A stretch of 64,000 bases of DNA from Vibrio ziniensis (GTDB lineage: Bacteria; Pseudomonadota; Gammaproteobacteria; Enterobacterales; Vibrionaceae): assembly GCF_011064285.1 (NCBI RefSeq), contig NZ_CP049331.1, forward strand, positions 2,542,001 to 2,606,000. The letters run 5' to 3'. Positions within the stretch are counted from its first letter, which is position 1. Each line of letters starts with the position of its first letter. The notes beneath the pieces were generated by a model. It was given only the letters and a program-made list of their open reading frames with translations. It was not told where the DNA came from and made no database searches. Positions 27,209-40,321 of the stretch are shown piece by piece. Both the position numbers and the translations under genes were made by a program.

Positions 27209-30200
27209 ATGGTAGATAGACAGCAAAATTCGCAAGGTCTTTATACTCCAGAACTGGAGCATGATGCGTGCGGTATAGGTTTTGTTGCTCACCTAAAGAA
27301 CCGTAAGTCGCATCACGTAGTGACACAGGCTTTGGACATGCTTGCGCGTATGGAACACCGCGGCGGCCAAGGTTGTGACCCATGCAGTGGTGACGGTGCT
27401 GGTATCTTGTTGCAAAAACCACACGAATTTTTACTCGAAGAAGCGGTAAAACTGGGTATCAAACTGCCATCTTTCGAAAAGTATGGCGTTGGTGTCATGC
27501 TGTTCCCGAAAGATGAGTACAAACGTGCACAATGTCGTGACATTCTCGAACGCAATGCTCGCCGTCTGGATCTAGACGTGATTGGCTACCGCGTTTTGCC
27601 AACCGACAACTCAATGTTGGGTGCTGACCCGTTAAGCACCGAACCTCAGTTTGAACACGTATTTATCTCAGCGGCACCGGGAGTTACACCTGAAGAACTC
27701 GAGCGTAAGCTATATGTTCTACGTAACTACACAATCCGTGTTTGTTTGGAAAGTGTTTCAAATATCAAAGACGAATTCTACATTAACTCAATGTCTTATA
27801 AGACGTTGGTTTATAAAGGTCAGTTGACCACAGAGCAAGTACCTCAATACTTCTTGGATTTACAGAATCCATCAATGGTGACAGCTCTGGCGCTTGTACA
27901 CTCTCGTTTTTCAACCAATACATTCCCAAGATGGCGTCTGGCTCAACCTTTCCGCTACATTGCACACAACGGTGAAATCAACACTGTTCGCGGCAACTTG
28001 AACTGGATGAAAGCGCGTGAAGCGATTCTAAAATCAGACCTATTTACTCAAGTTGAAATCGATATGCTGCTACCTATCTGTCAGGAAGGTATGTCGGATT
28101 CAGCAAACTTCGATATGGCGCTAGAACTGCTGGTTCTTTCTGGCCGTAGCTTGCCTCATGCTCTGATGATGATGATCCCTGAAGCATGGCAAGAGAACAA
28201 AACCATGGACCCGACTCGCCGTGCGTTCTACCGTTACCATGCAAACATCATGGAACCGTGGGATGGTCCTGCGTCTGTCTGTTTCACCGACGGCGTTCAA
28301 GTAGGTGCAACTCTCGACCGTAACGGTCTTCGTCCTTCTCGCTACACAGTGACGAAAGATGATTTCCTTGTGATGGCGTCAGAATCGGGCGTAGTTGAAA
28401 TCGCACCAGAAAACGTGGAATTTCGTGGGCGTCTACAACCGGGTCGTATCTTCGTTGCCGATCTAGAACAAGGCCGCATCATTTCTGATGAAGAGATCAA
28501 AGATGGCATCGCAAGTGCTCAACCTTATGAAAAATGGGTTGAAGATAACCTGCTAAGCCTGAAAAAACTTCCAGAAGCAGATAACGCACACAGCCAGCCA
28601 AACCCAGAGCGTTTACTACATCGCCAACAGGCGTTTGGTGTCAGCATTGAAGAAGTGAACGACATCATCGTACCAATGGCAAATGATGGTAAAGAACCAC
28701 TATCTGCTATGGGTGCCGACTGGCCATTAGCGGTGCTTTCGCATCAGTCACAACACTTATCTAACTACTTTAAGCAGCTATTTGCGCAGGTAACTAACCC
28801 ACCGATCGACCCGATCCGTGAGCGTATGGTTATGTCACTCAATACCTATATTGGTAAAGACCAAAACCTGCTAGCTGAAACACCTCAGCACTGTCGTAAA
28901 GTAGAGCTTGAGTCACCAGTGATTTCTAACGCTGAGTTAGAAAAGCTGCGTGCGATCGATAACGAACACTTACAAGCGAAAACTCTGGATATCGTATTCC
29001 AAGCAAGTGGCGATCCGGGCAAGCTTGAGCGTGCGCTAAAACGTATCTGCCAATATGCAGAAGATGCCGTTATTGATGGTTACTCAATCATCCTTCTAAC
29101 TGACCGCGCTGTGAACTCAAACCATGCAGCTATTCCAGCAATGCTTGCTGTGGGTGCAGTTCACCACCATCTAATCCGTAAAGGTCTACGTGCTCGTTGT
29201 GGCATTGTGGTTGAAACCGGTGATGCGCGTGAAACACACCACTTTGCAACGCTACTGGGTTACGGTGCAAACGCAGTAAACCCATATCTAGTGTCAGAAA
29301 CACTGGTGGATTTACAACGTCGTAAAAAACTGGATGCAGAAACACCAGTAGACAAACTGTTCGAAAACTACCGCAAAGCAGTCAATGGCGGCTTGTTGAA
29401 GATCTTCTCTAAGATGGGTATTTCAACACTTCAGTCATACCATGGCGCACAGATTTTCGAAGCACTAGGTATCCATAAGTCAGTAGTAGACAAATACTTC
29501 ACAGGTACTGTTTCCCGTATCCAAGGTCTGACTCTGGATGACATCGCGAAAGAAGTAGTTGTTCGTCACCGTGTGGGTTACCCAACTCGTGAAGTGCCAA
29601 TTCGCATGCTCGATGTCGGTGGTGTTTACCAGTGGAAACAACGTGGTGAAAAACACCTGTTCAACCCAGAAACCATCAGCCTATTGCAACAATCGACTCG
29701 TAATAAAGACTACGCTCAGTTCAAGCAATACGCGGCAGCGGTTGATAAGCAAGGTGACAACGCAGTTACACTACGTAGCCAGCTTGAATTTGTTAAGAAC
29801 CCAGCAGGTTCGATCCCGATTGAACAAGTAGAGCCAATCGAAAGCATCGTTAAACGTTTTGCGACGGGTGCTATGTCATTCGGTTCTATCTCTCACGAAG
29901 CACACTCGACACTTGCGATTGCGATGAACCGCTTAGGCGCGAAATCGAACTCTGGTGAAGGTGGTGAAGATCCAACTCGTTTTGAACGTAAAGAGAACGG
30001 TGATTGGGAACGCTCAGCAATCAAGCAGGTAGCATCAGGTCGCTTCGGTGTGACTTCGTACTATCTGACTAACGCTGATGAGCTTCAAATCAAGATGGCT
30101 CAAGGTGCTAAACCGGGTGAAGGTGGTCAGCTACCAGGTGATAAAGTCGATGACTGGATCGGTGCGACACGTCACTCAACACCAGGAGTTGGCTTGATTT

Positions 30201-31747
30201 CTCCACCGCCACACCACGATATCTACTCAATCGAAGATTTAGCTCAGCTTATTTTCGATTTGAAGAACGCAAACCGTGCTGGCCGCGTTAACGTGAAGCT
30301 AGTTTCAGAAGCGGGCGTAGGTACGATCGCATCGGGCGTTGCGAAAGCAAAAGCTGATGTGGTGCTTATCGCAGGTTTCGATGGCGGTACTGGTGCATCT
30401 CCAATTTCTTCAATTCGCCATACCGGTCTTCCTTGGGAGCTTGGCTTGGCAGAAACTCACCAAACGCTACTGAAGAACGGTCTACGCAACCGTATCGTTG
30501 TTCAAGCCGATGGTCAGATGAAAACACCTCGTGACCTTGCAATTGCAACACTGCTAGGTGCTGAAGAATGGGGCGTGGCAACAGCTGCACTGGTTGTTGA
30601 AGGCTGTATCATGATGCGTAAGTGTCATAAGAACACCTGCCCTGTTGGTATCGCGACACAGAACAAAACTCTTCGTGAGCGTTTTGATGGCCGCGTAGAA
30701 GACGTAATCACCTTCTTCCAATACATGGCTCAAGGTTTACGTGAAATCATGGCGGAGCTTGGCTTCCGCACTATCGATGCCATGGTCGGTCAAGGTCAGA
30801 AACTGAAACCTCGCCAAGACGTGACACACTGGAAATATAAGAACCTCGATCTGTCGCCAGTTCTTCACATTGAACACGCTCGTGCAGAAGATGGTATTTA
30901 CAACCAGACACAGCAAAATCACAACTTGGACAACGTGTTAGACCGTACTCTGATCAAGATTGCAGTGCCAGCGCTTGAGCGTGGTGAAGCGATTCATGCA
31001 GAGCTACCAATCATCAACACTGACCGTTCAGTGGGTACCATGCTGTCGAACGAAATTTCGAAAGTCTACAAAGACCAAGGTCTGCCTCAACCGATGAATG
31101 TGAAATTCACAGGTTCTGCGGGTCAATCCTTTGGTGCATTCCTTGCGAAAGGCGTGTCATTTGAAGTGGAAGGCGATGCAAACGACTACTGGGGTAAAGG
31201 TCTGTCTGGCGGTACTTTGATTCTTTACCCAGACTCGAAATCGACCATAGTTCCAGAAGACAACATCGTGGTAGGTAACGTTTGTTTCTACGGCGCAACC
31301 TCTGGTGAATCTTACATCCGCGGTATGGCGGGTGAACGTTTCTGTGTTCGTAACTCTGGTGCGAAAGTTGTCGTGGAAGGCATTGGCGACCACGGTTGTG
31401 AATACATGACAGGTGGTGTAGCTATTGTTCTGGGCTCTACAGGTCGTAACTTTGCTGCGGGTATGAGTGGCGGTGTCGCTTATGTTTGGGATAAGTCAGG
31501 TGACTTCAAATCTAAACTGAACGCTGAGCTGGTCGATCTTGACCCAATTGAACAAGAAGACAGAGAACTACTACTGGATATGTTAACTAAGCATGTTCAA
31601 TTCACAGGAAGTGAAGTCGCTAAGTCGTTCCTAGATAACTTTGAAGCAAGCCTAACCTCTATGGTTAAAGTTATGCCGCGTGATTACAAAGCGGTTCTTC
31701 AAAAGCGTAAGGCACTGGCACAACAGACAGAAGCGGAGGCAGTATAA
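27209..31747 (+). CDS. gltB: Glutamate synthase large subunit, copy 1 (divergent type)
   Basis: Large subunit of NADPH glutamate synthase (GOGAT), moving the glutamine amide to 2-oxoglutarate. The 1512-residue chain should mature by removing about 20 residues to expose catalytic Cys21 (EHDACGIGFVAHL). Class II amidotransferase, central and FMN domains follow ([46 protein letters not shown]), then the 3Fe-4S cysteines CIMMRKCHKNTC near 1132-1143 and the C-terminal beta-helix. GGAAG 5 bases before the ATG at 27209 rules out the TTG at 27188. It resembles the E. coli enzyme less than copy 2 does (for example LYTPELEHDACGIGF against [15 protein letters not shown]), so the two are old paralogues. 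Co-transcribed with gltD1. Confidence 0.97.
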   Translation: MVDRQQNSQGLYTPELEHDACGIGFVAHLKNRKSHHVVTQALDMLARMEHRGGQGCDPCSGDGAGILLQKPHEFLLEEAVKLGIKLPSFEKYGVGVMLFPKDEYKRAQCRDILERNARRLDLDVIGYRVLPTDNSMLGADPLSTEPQFEHVFISAAPGVTPEELERKLYVLRNYTIRVCLESVSNIKDEFYINSMSYKTLVYKGQLTTEQVPQYFLDLQNPSMVTALALVHSRFSTNTFPRWRLAQPFRYIAHNGEINTVRGNLNWMKAREAILKSDLFTQVEIDMLLPICQEGMSDSANFDMALELLVLSGRSLPHALMMMIPEAWQENKTMDPTRRAFYRYHANIMEPWDGPASVCFTDGVQVGATLDRNGLRPSRYTVTKDDFLVMASESGVVEIAPENVEFRGRLQPGRIFVADLEQGRIISDEEIKDGIASAQPYEKWVEDNLLSLKKLPEADNAHSQPNPERLLHRQQAFGVSIEEVNDIIVPMANDGKEPLSAMGADWPLAVLSHQSQHLSNYFKQLFAQVTNPPIDPIRERMVMSLNTYIGKDQNLLAETPQHCRKVELESPVISNAELEKLRAIDNEHLQAKTLDIVFQASGDPGKLERALKRICQYAEDAVIDGYSIILLTDRAVNSNHAAIPAMLAVGAVHHHLIRKGLRARCGIVVETGDARETHHFATLLGYGANAVNPYLVSETLVDLQRRKKLDAETPVDKLFENYRKAVNGGLLKIFSKMGISTLQSYHGAQIFEALGIHKSVVDKYFTGTVSRIQGLTLDDIAKEVVVRHRVGYPTREVPIRMLDVGGVYQWKQRGEKHLFNPETISLLQQSTRNKDYAQFKQYAAAVDKQGDNAVTLRSQLEFVKNPAGSIPIEQVEPIESIVKRFATGAMSFGSISHEAHSTLAIAMNRLGAKSNSGEGGEDPTRFERKENGDWERSAIKQVASGRFGVTSYYLTNADELQIKMAQGAKPGEGGQLPGDKVDDWIGATRHSTPGVGLISPPPHHDIYSIEDLAQLIFDLKNANRAGRVNVKLVSEAGVGTIASGVAKAKADVVLIAGFDGGTGASPISSIRHTGLPWELGLAETHQTLLKNGLRNRIVVQADGQMKTPRDLAIATLLGAEEWGVATAALVVEGCIMMRKCHKNTCPVGIATQNKTLRERFDGRVEDVITFFQYMAQGLREIMAELGFRTIDAMVGQGQKLKPRQDVTHWKYKNLDLSPVLHIEHARAEDGIYNQTQQNHNLDNVLDRTLIKIAVPALERGEAIHAELPIINTDRSVGTMLSNEISKVYKDQGLPQPMNVKFTGSAGQSFGAFLAKGVSFEVEGDANDYWGKGLSGGTLILYPDSKSTIVPEDNIVVGNVCFYGATSGESYIRGMAGERFCVRNSGAKVVVEGIGDHGCEYMTGGVAIVLGSTGRNFAAGMSGGVAYVWDKSGDFKSKLNAELVDLDPIEQEDRELLLDMLTKHVQFTGSEVAKSFLDNFEASLTSMVKVMPRDYKAVLQKRKALAQQTEAEAV

Positions 31748-33202
31748 ATGGGTAAGCCTACTGGATTTTTAGAGCATGGCCGTGAGCTTCCGAAAAAGAT
31801 AGCTCCGGCTGAGCGTATCAAAAACAACAAAGAGTTTGTTTTGAACGAAGAGTTTGGCAGCAAAATTGGAACTCAAGCTTCTCGTTGCATGGATTGTGGC
31901 GTGCCGTTTTGCCATAACGGCTGCCCTATCGGTAACATCATTCCTGAATTTAACGATGCGGTATATCGTGATAGCTGGGAAGAAGCGTGGAACATTTTAA
32001 GCTCTACCAACAACTTCCCAGAATTTACAGGTCGTGTGTGCCCAGCTCCTTGTGAAAGTGCATGTGTGCTGGGTATCAACCAAGATCCAATCACGATTTG
32101 TAATATCGAGAAAACCATTGTTGAAACTGCTTATCGTGAAGGCTACGCGAAACCAAAAACTCCACGTACTCGTACTGGTAAGAAAATCGCCATCATCGGT
32201 TCAGGTCCTGCGGGCTTAGCCGCTGCAGAACAATTAAACAGTGCTGGTCATACGGTAACGGTTTATGAACGCGATGAAAAAGTAGGTGGCTTGCTACGTT
32301 TTGGTATTCCTGACTTCAAACTCAGCATGGAAGTGATTGATCGTAAAATCAATCTGATGGCTGAAGCGGGTGTTCAGTTTATCGTTAATGCGCATGTTGG
32401 TGTCGATATTAATGCTCAACAGCTACGCCAAGAATTCGATGCGGTACTGCTAACTGGTGGTTCTACGGTTCCTCGCAATCTGCCAATTCCAGGTCGCGAG
32501 CTGAATGGCGTGTACTTTGCGATGCAGTTCCTTGCTCAGAACAACCGTCGTGCGAACAACATGGATCTGAAAACGGAAGAGATCCATGCTAAAGGTAAGC
32601 ACGTTGTGGTTATCGGTGGTGGTGACACCGGTTCTGACTGTGTTGGTACATCGAACCGTCACGGCGCTGCAAGCATTACACAAGTTGAAATCATGCCAGT
32701 ACCAGCAGATAAGCGCCCAGCCAACATGCCTTGGCCGCAATACCCTATGATTCTTCGTACCTCTACTTCTCACGAAGAAGGCTGTGAGCGTCATTGGAAT
32801 ATCCTGACTAAAGAGTTTATCGGTAACGATAAAGGCGAAGTCACTGGATTGCGTATTGCTGACATCGTTTGGAGTGATTCTCGCAACTTTACCGAAGTTG
32901 CAGGCAGCGAACGTGTTATTCCGTGTGATATGGCATTTTTAGCGATGGGTTTCTTACACCCAGAACCACATGGCGTGCTTGCTCAGTTGGATATTGCTCT
33001 TGATGAACGTGGTAACGTAGCGACCGAAGGTTTCGCTACTAACCAAGAGGGTGTTTTCGCTGCGGGCGATATGCGTACAGGCCAGTCTCTGGTTGTACGT
33101 TGTATCAACGAAGGACGCGAATGTGCTCGTTCAATCGACGAATACCTAATGGGTAATACCAATCTAGAAGCAAAAGCTGATTCATTAATGCTTTCAGCAT
33201 AA
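31748..33202 (+). CDS. gltD: Glutamate synthase small subunit, copy 1
   Basis: FAD/NADPH-binding beta subunit that feeds electrons through iron-sulfur clusters to the large subunit. The 484-residue protein has N-terminal cluster cysteines CMDCGVPFCHNGCPIG and CPAPCESACVLG, the FAD motif [17 protein letters not shown] near 147 and the NADPH motif VVVIGGGDTGSDCVG near 282. The ATG directly follows the gltB1 stop, with GGAGG inside the gltB1 end. Residue pattern (MGKPTGFLEHGRELP) is that of the non-enterobacterial GltD type, matching the divergent large subunit. Two terminators follow. Confidence 0.97.
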   Translation: MGKPTGFLEHGRELPKKIAPAERIKNNKEFVLNEEFGSKIGTQASRCMDCGVPFCHNGCPIGNIIPEFNDAVYRDSWEEAWNILSSTNNFPEFTGRVCPAPCESACVLGINQDPITICNIEKTIVETAYREGYAKPKTPRTRTGKKIAIIGSGPAGLAAAEQLNSAGHTVTVYERDEKVGGLLRFGIPDFKLSMEVIDRKINLMAEAGVQFIVNAHVGVDINAQQLRQEFDAVLLTGGSTVPRNLPIPGRELNGVYFAMQFLAQNNRRANNMDLKTEEIHAKGKHVVVIGGGDTGSDCVGTSNRHGAASITQVEIMPVPADKRPANMPWPQYPMILRTSTSHEEGCERHWNILTKEFIGNDKGEVTGLRIADIVWSDSRNFTEVAGSERVIPCDMAFLAMGFLHPEPHGVLAQLDIALDERGNVATEGFATNQEGVFAAGDMRTGQSLVVRCINEGRECARSIDEYLMGNTNLEAKADSLMLSA

Positions 33203-33213
33203 TGATTCATAAC

Positions 33214-33254
33214 AAAAGGTTTTTATAGTTCGATACTCTAGAAACCTTTTTTAT
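33214..33254 (+). terminator. First terminator after gltD1
   Basis: AAAAGGTTT and AAACCTTTT pair across a 19-base loop, followed by TTATT. Long loop and low GC make it the weaker of two. Confidence 0.6.
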
Positions 33255-33287
33255 TCACACAAAAAATTTCTTTTAGACCTTCCATTT

Positions 33288-33316
33288 GGCTAGCATACAC
33301 TGCTAGCCTTTTTTAT
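33288..33316 (+). terminator. Second terminator after gltD1
   Basis: GGCTAGCA-TACAC-TGCTAGCC followed by TTTTTTATTCTTTT: a classic perfect-stem terminator. Confidence 0.92.
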
Positions 33317-33743
33317 TCTTTTCTCATCTCCTGAGATTTATATGTTAATTTTTTGTGGCAACACATTATTTATCGTATTGAATTTATTAAACTATTTAAG
33401 GTTAATCAGCGGTAAATTGCACTCAAAGATGATTTTAGCCCAACAACTTGACCTTTTTCACAATTCGCTATAGGTTGTGAACTCACTGAAAACAAACTGC
33501 TCAAAATTGTTAAATTTTTAGTCAATTCTTAGTAATAAATATCCAAATAATAACAACAACAATATCCAAATAACTCGCAGTGGCAAAAAGCGACAAGTGA
33601 ATGACCTCCTATACCATGTAGATCGTCGGTTCTCATGAGAGGAGACAAATACACTCAGCAAACCTGTCACTAAAAGCAGGAAGGGTATATAAGAATAGTT
33701 AGTCATTTACTGTCTTGTAGACAGAAGCAAAGGGAGAATTGCA

Positions 33744-36700
33744 ATGGCTCTATATGATCCTCGTCTTGAGAAAGACAACTGTGGATTCGGCTTGATTGCG
33801 CACATGGAAGGTCAAGCTAGTCATAAATTAGTTCGCACAGCGATTTCTGCACTTGATCGCATGACACACCGTGGCGGCATCGCTGCCGATGGAAAAACCG
33901 GTGATGGCTGCGGTCTTCTACTGCAAAAGCCTGACTCTTATCTACGTTTAATTGCCGAAGAACAAGGTTGGAACCTTGGTAAGCAATACGCGATTGGCAT
34001 GGTGTTTCTCAGCCAAGATCCCGTCAAAGCCCAAGCTGCTCGCGACATCATAAATAAAGAGCTATCAAAAGAAACCTTGTCTGTTACTGGCTGGCGTATC
34101 GTACCAACCAATCCAAAGGTTTTAGGCCCAATCGCAGCCGATTCATTACCAGACATTCAACAGATCTTTATTACGGCACCTGCGGGTTGGCGTGAGCGCG
34201 ATATTGAGCGCCGTCTTTACATTGCTCGCCGTCGTATCGAAAAACAAATTACTGACGATTCAGATTTCTACATCTGTTCTCTTTCTACACAAGTTATTGT
34301 TTATAAAGGCTTGTGTATGCCAGCAGATTTACCTCGTTTTTACTTGGATCTTGCTGATTTGCGTATGGAATCGGCTATCTGCCTGTTCCACCAGCGTTTT
34401 TCTACCAATACTCAACCTCGTTGGCCTTTGGCTCAGCCTTTCCGTTATCTTGCCCACAACGGTGAGATCAACACCATTGACGGTAACCGCCAATGGGCTC
34501 GTGCGCGCGCATATAAGTTTGCCTCGCCACTACTGCCCGATCTCAGCACGGCTGCACCTTTTGTTAACGAGACAGGCTCTGACTCTTCAAGCCTAGATAA
34601 CATGCTGGATCTGTTCCTAGCAGGCGGTATGGATCTGTTCCGTGCCATGCGTATGCTTGTTCCACCAGCGTGGCAAAACCACCCAGACATGGATGAAGAT
34701 CTGCGTGCATTCTACGATTTCAACTCAAAACACATGGAACCGTGGGATGGGCCAGCAGGTATCGTTCTATCTGATGGTCGCTACGCAGCGTGTAACTTAG
34801 ACCGTAATGGTCTGCGCCCAGCTCGCTATGTGATCACCAAAGACAAACTGATCACTCTTGCTTCTGAAGTGGGCATTTGGAACTACGCGCCTGATGAAGT
34901 GGCAGAAAAAGGTCGTGTTGGACCGGGTGAGCTACTGGTTATTGACACTCGCAAAGGCAAATTGTGGCAATCAAGCGAGATCGATAACGATCTTAAGAGC
35001 CGCCACCCATACCGCGAGTGGATGAAAAACAACGTTTACAAACTCAAGTCTTTTGCTGAACTTCCTGATGATCAAGTTGGCGAGCGTAGCTTTGATGAAA
35101 CGCTGCTAAAGACATACCAAAAGCAGTTTGCAATGACCAACGAAGAAGTGGATCAAGTACTTCGTGTGCTAGGTGATATGGGGCAAGAAGCCGTTGGCTC
35201 AATGGGTGACGATACCCCAATGGCTGTACTTTCTTCTAAAGAGCGCTTGATCACTGACTACTTCCGTCAAAAATTTGCACAGGTGACTAACCCACCTATC
35301 GACCCACTGCGTGAAAAGCACGTAATGTCGCTAGCAACCAGTATCGGTCAAGAGATGAACGTGTTTAACGAGACTGATGGTCACGCGCACCGCGTTACTT
35401 TTGACTCGCCTATTCTGCTCTACTCTGACATGCAGCAGTTGCTAACACTGAGTGATCAGCACTACCGCAACACGATTCTGGATATCAACTTCGATCCACA
35501 ACAATCGACTCTGCAACAAGCAGTGATCGACTTGTGTGATAAAGCCGTTGAAGTGGTTCGTGGTGGCACTGTTCTACTTGTGCTATCAGATCGTGCGCTA
35601 ACAAAAGACAAACTACCAATCCCTGCAGCAATGGCTGTGGGTGCGATTCATACTCGCTTGGTTGAAGAGAATCTGCGTTGTGATGCCAACATCATTGTTG
35701 AAACAGCAACGGCACGTGACCCACACCAATTTGCGGTGCTAATCGGCTTTGGTGCAACAGCGATTTACCCATATCTGGCTTACGAAGTATTAGGCAAGAT
35801 GGTCGATGACGGTGCGATTGATAAGAGCTACCGCGATGTGATGCAGAACTACCAGTACGGCATCAACAAAGGTCTGTATAAGATCATGTCGAAGATGGGT
35901 ATTTCTACGGTTGCCTCTTACCGCTGTTCTCAGCTATTTGAAGCGGTGGGGCTACATACTGATGTTGTTGATCTTTGCTTTAAAGGCGTGAAAACACGCA
36001 TTCAGGGTGCAAGTTTTGAAGATTTCCAACAAGACTTGTTCAACCTATCTCGCAAAGCATGGGCGGCACGTAAATCTCTAGAACATGGCGGTTTACTGAA
36101 ATACGTTCACGGTGGCGAATACCACGCTTACAACCCAGATGTAGTCGGCACTCTGCAAAAAGCTGTGAAGTCTGGCGAAAGCAGTGATTACAAACAATTT
36201 GCCAAACAAGTTAACGAAAGACCAGCCGCGATGCTGCGTGACCTGTTGAAACTGAAAAAATCAGATAAACCACTAGCACTTGAGAAGATTGAACCCGCAA
36301 CTGAGCTATTCAAACGCTTCGACTCTGCGGCGATGTCTATCGGTGCTCTGAGCCCAGAAGCGCACGAAGCGCTAGCGACTGCGATGAACCGTCTAGGTGG
36401 TTTCTCTAACTCTGGTGAAGGTGGTGAAGATCCTCGTCGTTTTGGTACTGAGCGTAACTCGCGAATCAAACAAGTCGCATCGGGTCGTTTTGGCGTAACA
36501 CCGCACTACTTAACCAATGCGGACGTATTGCAGATCAAAGTCGCTCAAGGTGCGAAACCGGGTGAAGGTGGTCAGCTTCCGGGTCATAAAGTGACCGCAG
36601 AAATAGCGAAACTTCGTCACTCAGTACAAGGCGTAACCCTAATTTCACCGCCACCACACCACGATATTTACTCTATCGAAGACTTAGCACAGCTTATCTT

Positions 36701-38207
36701 CGACTTGAAGCAAGTGAACCCGAAAGCGCTAGTATCAGTAAAACTGGTTTCAGAACCGGGTGTTGGCACTATCGCAACTGGTGTTGCGAAAGCTTATGCC
36801 GATTTAATTACCATTTCGGGTTACGACGGCGGTACAGCAGCAAGTCCACTGACTTCAGTGAAATATGCAGGTAGCCCGTGGGAGCTTGGTCTTGCTGAAA
36901 CACAACAAGCACTGGTTGCTAACGGTCTGCGTCATAAGATTCGTCTGCAAGTCGATGGTGGTTTAAAAACCGGTCTCGACGTAATCAAAGGGGCTATTTT
37001 AGGTGCTGAAAGCTTCGGCTTTGGTACGGGGCCTATGGTTGCAATGGGCTGTAAGTTCCTACGTATCTGTCACCTAAACAACTGTGCAACTGGTGTAGCA
37101 ACGCAAGACGAAACTCTGCGTAAAGACTACTTCAAAGGTCTGCCAGAAATGGTCATCAACTACTTCACCGGCATTGCTGAAGAAGTACGTGGATACTTAG
37201 CAGAACTTGGCGTTGAGAAACTCACTGATCTGATTGGTCGTACTGACCTGCTAGAAGCGGTTCAAGGTTTAACAGCGAAGCAAAGTAAACTTGATTTGTC
37301 TGGCATTCTTGAAGCTCCGGTGTCACCTCAAGGACTACCTCTAAGCTGCACAGAGCCAAACACACCGTTTGATAAAGGCGTTCTCAACCAGAAAATCGTC
37401 GAAGATGCGATTGACGCGGTAGAGAAACAGCAATCTATCGAGCTTTACTACGACGTGATCAACACAGACCGCTCTGTGGGTGCTCGTTTGTCGGGTGAAA
37501 TTGCTAAACGCTACGGTAATGCTGGTTTAGCGGGCTCGCCAATCAAAGTGGTACTGGATGGTACTGCGGGTCAATCTTTCGGCGTGTGGAACGCTGGTGG
37601 TGTAGAACTATACCTAACTGGTGATGCGAACGACTACGTTGGTAAAGGCATGGCTGGCGGTAAGATTGTCATCAAACCGCATTTAGGTACTGCCTTTAGC
37701 TGTAACGAAGCCACTATTATCGGTAACACCTGTTTATATGGCGCTACAGGCGGAAAACTGTTTGCTGCTGGTAAAGCTGGCGAACGTTTCGCAGTACGTA
37801 ACTCAGGCACTATCAGTGTGATTGAAGGTGCTGGTGATAACGCTTGTGAATATATGACAGGTGGTATCGTCGCTATTCTTGGCGCAACTGGTGTGAACTT
37901 TGGTGCTGGTATGACGGGCGGTTTTGCCTACGTTCTTGATGAGAACGGTGATTTCCAAGGTCGTGTAAACGAAGAATCTGTTGAAGCGTTATCGCTGAAA
38001 GATCTCTATATCCATCAAGAGCATCTGCGTGGACTTATCGCAGAGCACTTAGAAGAGACAGGTTCTGCTCACGCAGAAAACATTCTAGCGAACTTTGATG
38101 AATGGATTCCGAAGTTCTATTTAATCAAACCACAGGCTGCGGACCTACAAACCCTATTGGGTCACCAAAGCCGTAGCGCTGCAGAACTACGTGTTCAAGC
38201 ACAATAA
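33744..38207 (+). CDS. gltB: Glutamate synthase large subunit, copy 2 (E. coli type)
   Basis: The 1487-residue large subunit closest to E. coli GltB from end to end: [22 protein letters not shown] at the start (catalytic Cys13 after propeptide removal), [51 protein letters not shown] and the tail [15 protein letters not shown]. The 3Fe-4S cysteines are [12 protein letters not shown] near 1103-1114. GGGAG lies 7 bases before the ATG. It shares domain order with copy 1 but differs at most variable positions. It should pair with the E. coli-type gltD2 that follows 18 bases downstream. Confidence 0.98.
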   Translation: MALYDPRLEKDNCGFGLIAHMEGQASHKLVRTAISALDRMTHRGGIAADGKTGDGCGLLLQKPDSYLRLIAEEQGWNLGKQYAIGMVFLSQDPVKAQAARDIINKELSKETLSVTGWRIVPTNPKVLGPIAADSLPDIQQIFITAPAGWRERDIERRLYIARRRIEKQITDDSDFYICSLSTQVIVYKGLCMPADLPRFYLDLADLRMESAICLFHQRFSTNTQPRWPLAQPFRYLAHNGEINTIDGNRQWARARAYKFASPLLPDLSTAAPFVNETGSDSSSLDNMLDLFLAGGMDLFRAMRMLVPPAWQNHPDMDEDLRAFYDFNSKHMEPWDGPAGIVLSDGRYAACNLDRNGLRPARYVITKDKLITLASEVGIWNYAPDEVAEKGRVGPGELLVIDTRKGKLWQSSEIDNDLKSRHPYREWMKNNVYKLKSFAELPDDQVGERSFDETLLKTYQKQFAMTNEEVDQVLRVLGDMGQEAVGSMGDDTPMAVLSSKERLITDYFRQKFAQVTNPPIDPLREKHVMSLATSIGQEMNVFNETDGHAHRVTFDSPILLYSDMQQLLTLSDQHYRNTILDINFDPQQSTLQQAVIDLCDKAVEVVRGGTVLLVLSDRALTKDKLPIPAAMAVGAIHTRLVEENLRCDANIIVETATARDPHQFAVLIGFGATAIYPYLAYEVLGKMVDDGAIDKSYRDVMQNYQYGINKGLYKIMSKMGISTVASYRCSQLFEAVGLHTDVVDLCFKGVKTRIQGASFEDFQQDLFNLSRKAWAARKSLEHGGLLKYVHGGEYHAYNPDVVGTLQKAVKSGESSDYKQFAKQVNERPAAMLRDLLKLKKSDKPLALEKIEPATELFKRFDSAAMSIGALSPEAHEALATAMNRLGGFSNSGEGGEDPRRFGTERNSRIKQVASGRFGVTPHYLTNADVLQIKVAQGAKPGEGGQLPGHKVTAEIAKLRHSVQGVTLISPPPHHDIYSIEDLAQLIFDLKQVNPKALVSVKLVSEPGVGTIATGVAKAYADLITISGYDGGTAASPLTSVKYAGSPWELGLAETQQALVANGLRHKIRLQVDGGLKTGLDVIKGAILGAESFGFGTGPMVAMGCKFLRICHLNNCATGVATQDETLRKDYFKGLPEMVINYFTGIAEEVRGYLAELGVEKLTDLIGRTDLLEAVQGLTAKQSKLDLSGILEAPVSPQGLPLSCTEPNTPFDKGVLNQKIVEDAIDAVEKQQSIELYYDVINTDRSVGARLSGEIAKRYGNAGLAGSPIKVVLDGTAGQSFGVWNAGGVELYLTGDANDYVGKGMAGGKIVIKPHLGTAFSCNEATIIGNTCLYGATGGKLFAAGKAGERFAVRNSGTISVIEGAGDNACEYMTGGIVAILGATGVNFGAGMTGGFAYVLDENGDFQGRVNEESVEALSLKDLYIHQEHLRGLIAEHLEETGSAHAENILANFDEWIPKFYLIKPQAADLQTLLGHQSRSAAELRVQAQ

Positions 38208-39638
<1,431 letters not shown>

Positions 39639-39660
39639 ATCATCTTATGTACTGAAAAAG

Positions 39661-39692
39661 AGGATCCGTCTCAACACGGATCCTTTTTTATT
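39661..39692 (+). terminator. Rho-independent terminator of gltB2D2
   Basis: AGGATCCGT-CTCAAC-ACGGATCCT followed by TTTTTAT. Confidence 0.93.
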
Positions 39693-39763
39693 TATATAAT
39701 TGCAAATTATTTTTTAGTAGTGATTGATAGATAGCTTAGGGCTGATAACAACAGGTTTTGCAA

Positions 39764-40198
39764 ATGTATAAGGTTCCACTTCTTATTTTTTCAACGGTGC
39801 TGCTCAGTGCTTGTAGCAAAGGAAATCCTCCTATGGTTGATCGTACAAATACACCATGCGGTACTAAACCCAACTGTGTTTCGACTATTGAAACACGAGA
39901 AAAATATAGCCTTGCTCCTTTTATACTCCGCTCAGGAGTTACGCTGGAGCAAGTGGAACGTGTTGCTTTGACTCTTTCTGGCGCTCAAACCGCAGAGAAA
40001 ACTGATGACTATCTACGCATTGAATGCACCTCTCGCATCATGCGCTTTGTCGATGACTTAGAACTAAAAATTGAAGATGACCATTTGCTGGTTCGTTCTG
40101 AATCTCGAGTCGGTTATAGCGATTTTGGGGTCAACCGCCGCAGAGCAGCAGAACTAAGAGAAAAGCTCAATCTTGCTGGATTAATATTCGAACCATAA
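39764..40198 (+). CDS. DUF1499-family lipoprotein
   Basis: A 144-residue protein with a lipoprotein signal (MYKVPLLIFSTVLLSAC, Cys17). The mature part has PCGTKPNCVST, YLRIECTSRIMRFVDDLEL and SRVGYSDFGVNRRRAAELR, the DUF1499 pattern; function unknown. The ATG at 39764 has AGG 8 bases before it; a TTG two codons earlier is less likely. It stands alone between the gltD2 terminator and mtnN. Confidence 0.9.
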   Translation: MYKVPLLIFSTVLLSACSKGNPPMVDRTNTPCGTKPNCVSTIETREKYSLAPFILRSGVTLEQVERVALTLSGAQTAEKTDDYLRIECTSRIMRFVDDLELKIEDDHLLVRSESRVGYSDFGVNRRRAAELREKLNLAGLIFEP

Positions 40199-40321
40199 GA
40201 GCTCTTTTCCAGTCACTTGCTTACGAGCGATAAGATAAGCAGCCGAATCTCGATAAATTGTCTAATCTCATGATAAACTTCAGGCTATTTTTCAATTAAC
40301 AACTTATAAAAGAGATACCTC

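Larger units (their letters stand above)
33203..33743. other. Spacer between the two GOGAT operons
   Basis: A 541-base spacer. Two terminators occupy the first 110 bases. A TTGACC at 33448-33453 could be a -35 for gltB2, without a convincing -10. Weak inverted pieces (CCTCC...GGAGG-like at 33605-33643; CCTG-N10-CAGG at 33663-33680) lie in the gltB2 leader. No gene is supported; the minus-strand open frame at 33518-33706 lacks a ribosome site and known look. Confidence 0.6.

Noticed and set aside
27025..27219. 64-codon frame in the gltB1 leader
   Set aside because: It runs through the stem-loops and into the gltB1 start with no family likeness; the structured RNA reading is better. A short leader peptide cannot be fully excluded.
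33518..33706. 62-codon minus-strand frame between the GOGAT operons
   Set aside because: Hydrophobic but with no ribosome site and no family; overlaps the gltB2 leader.
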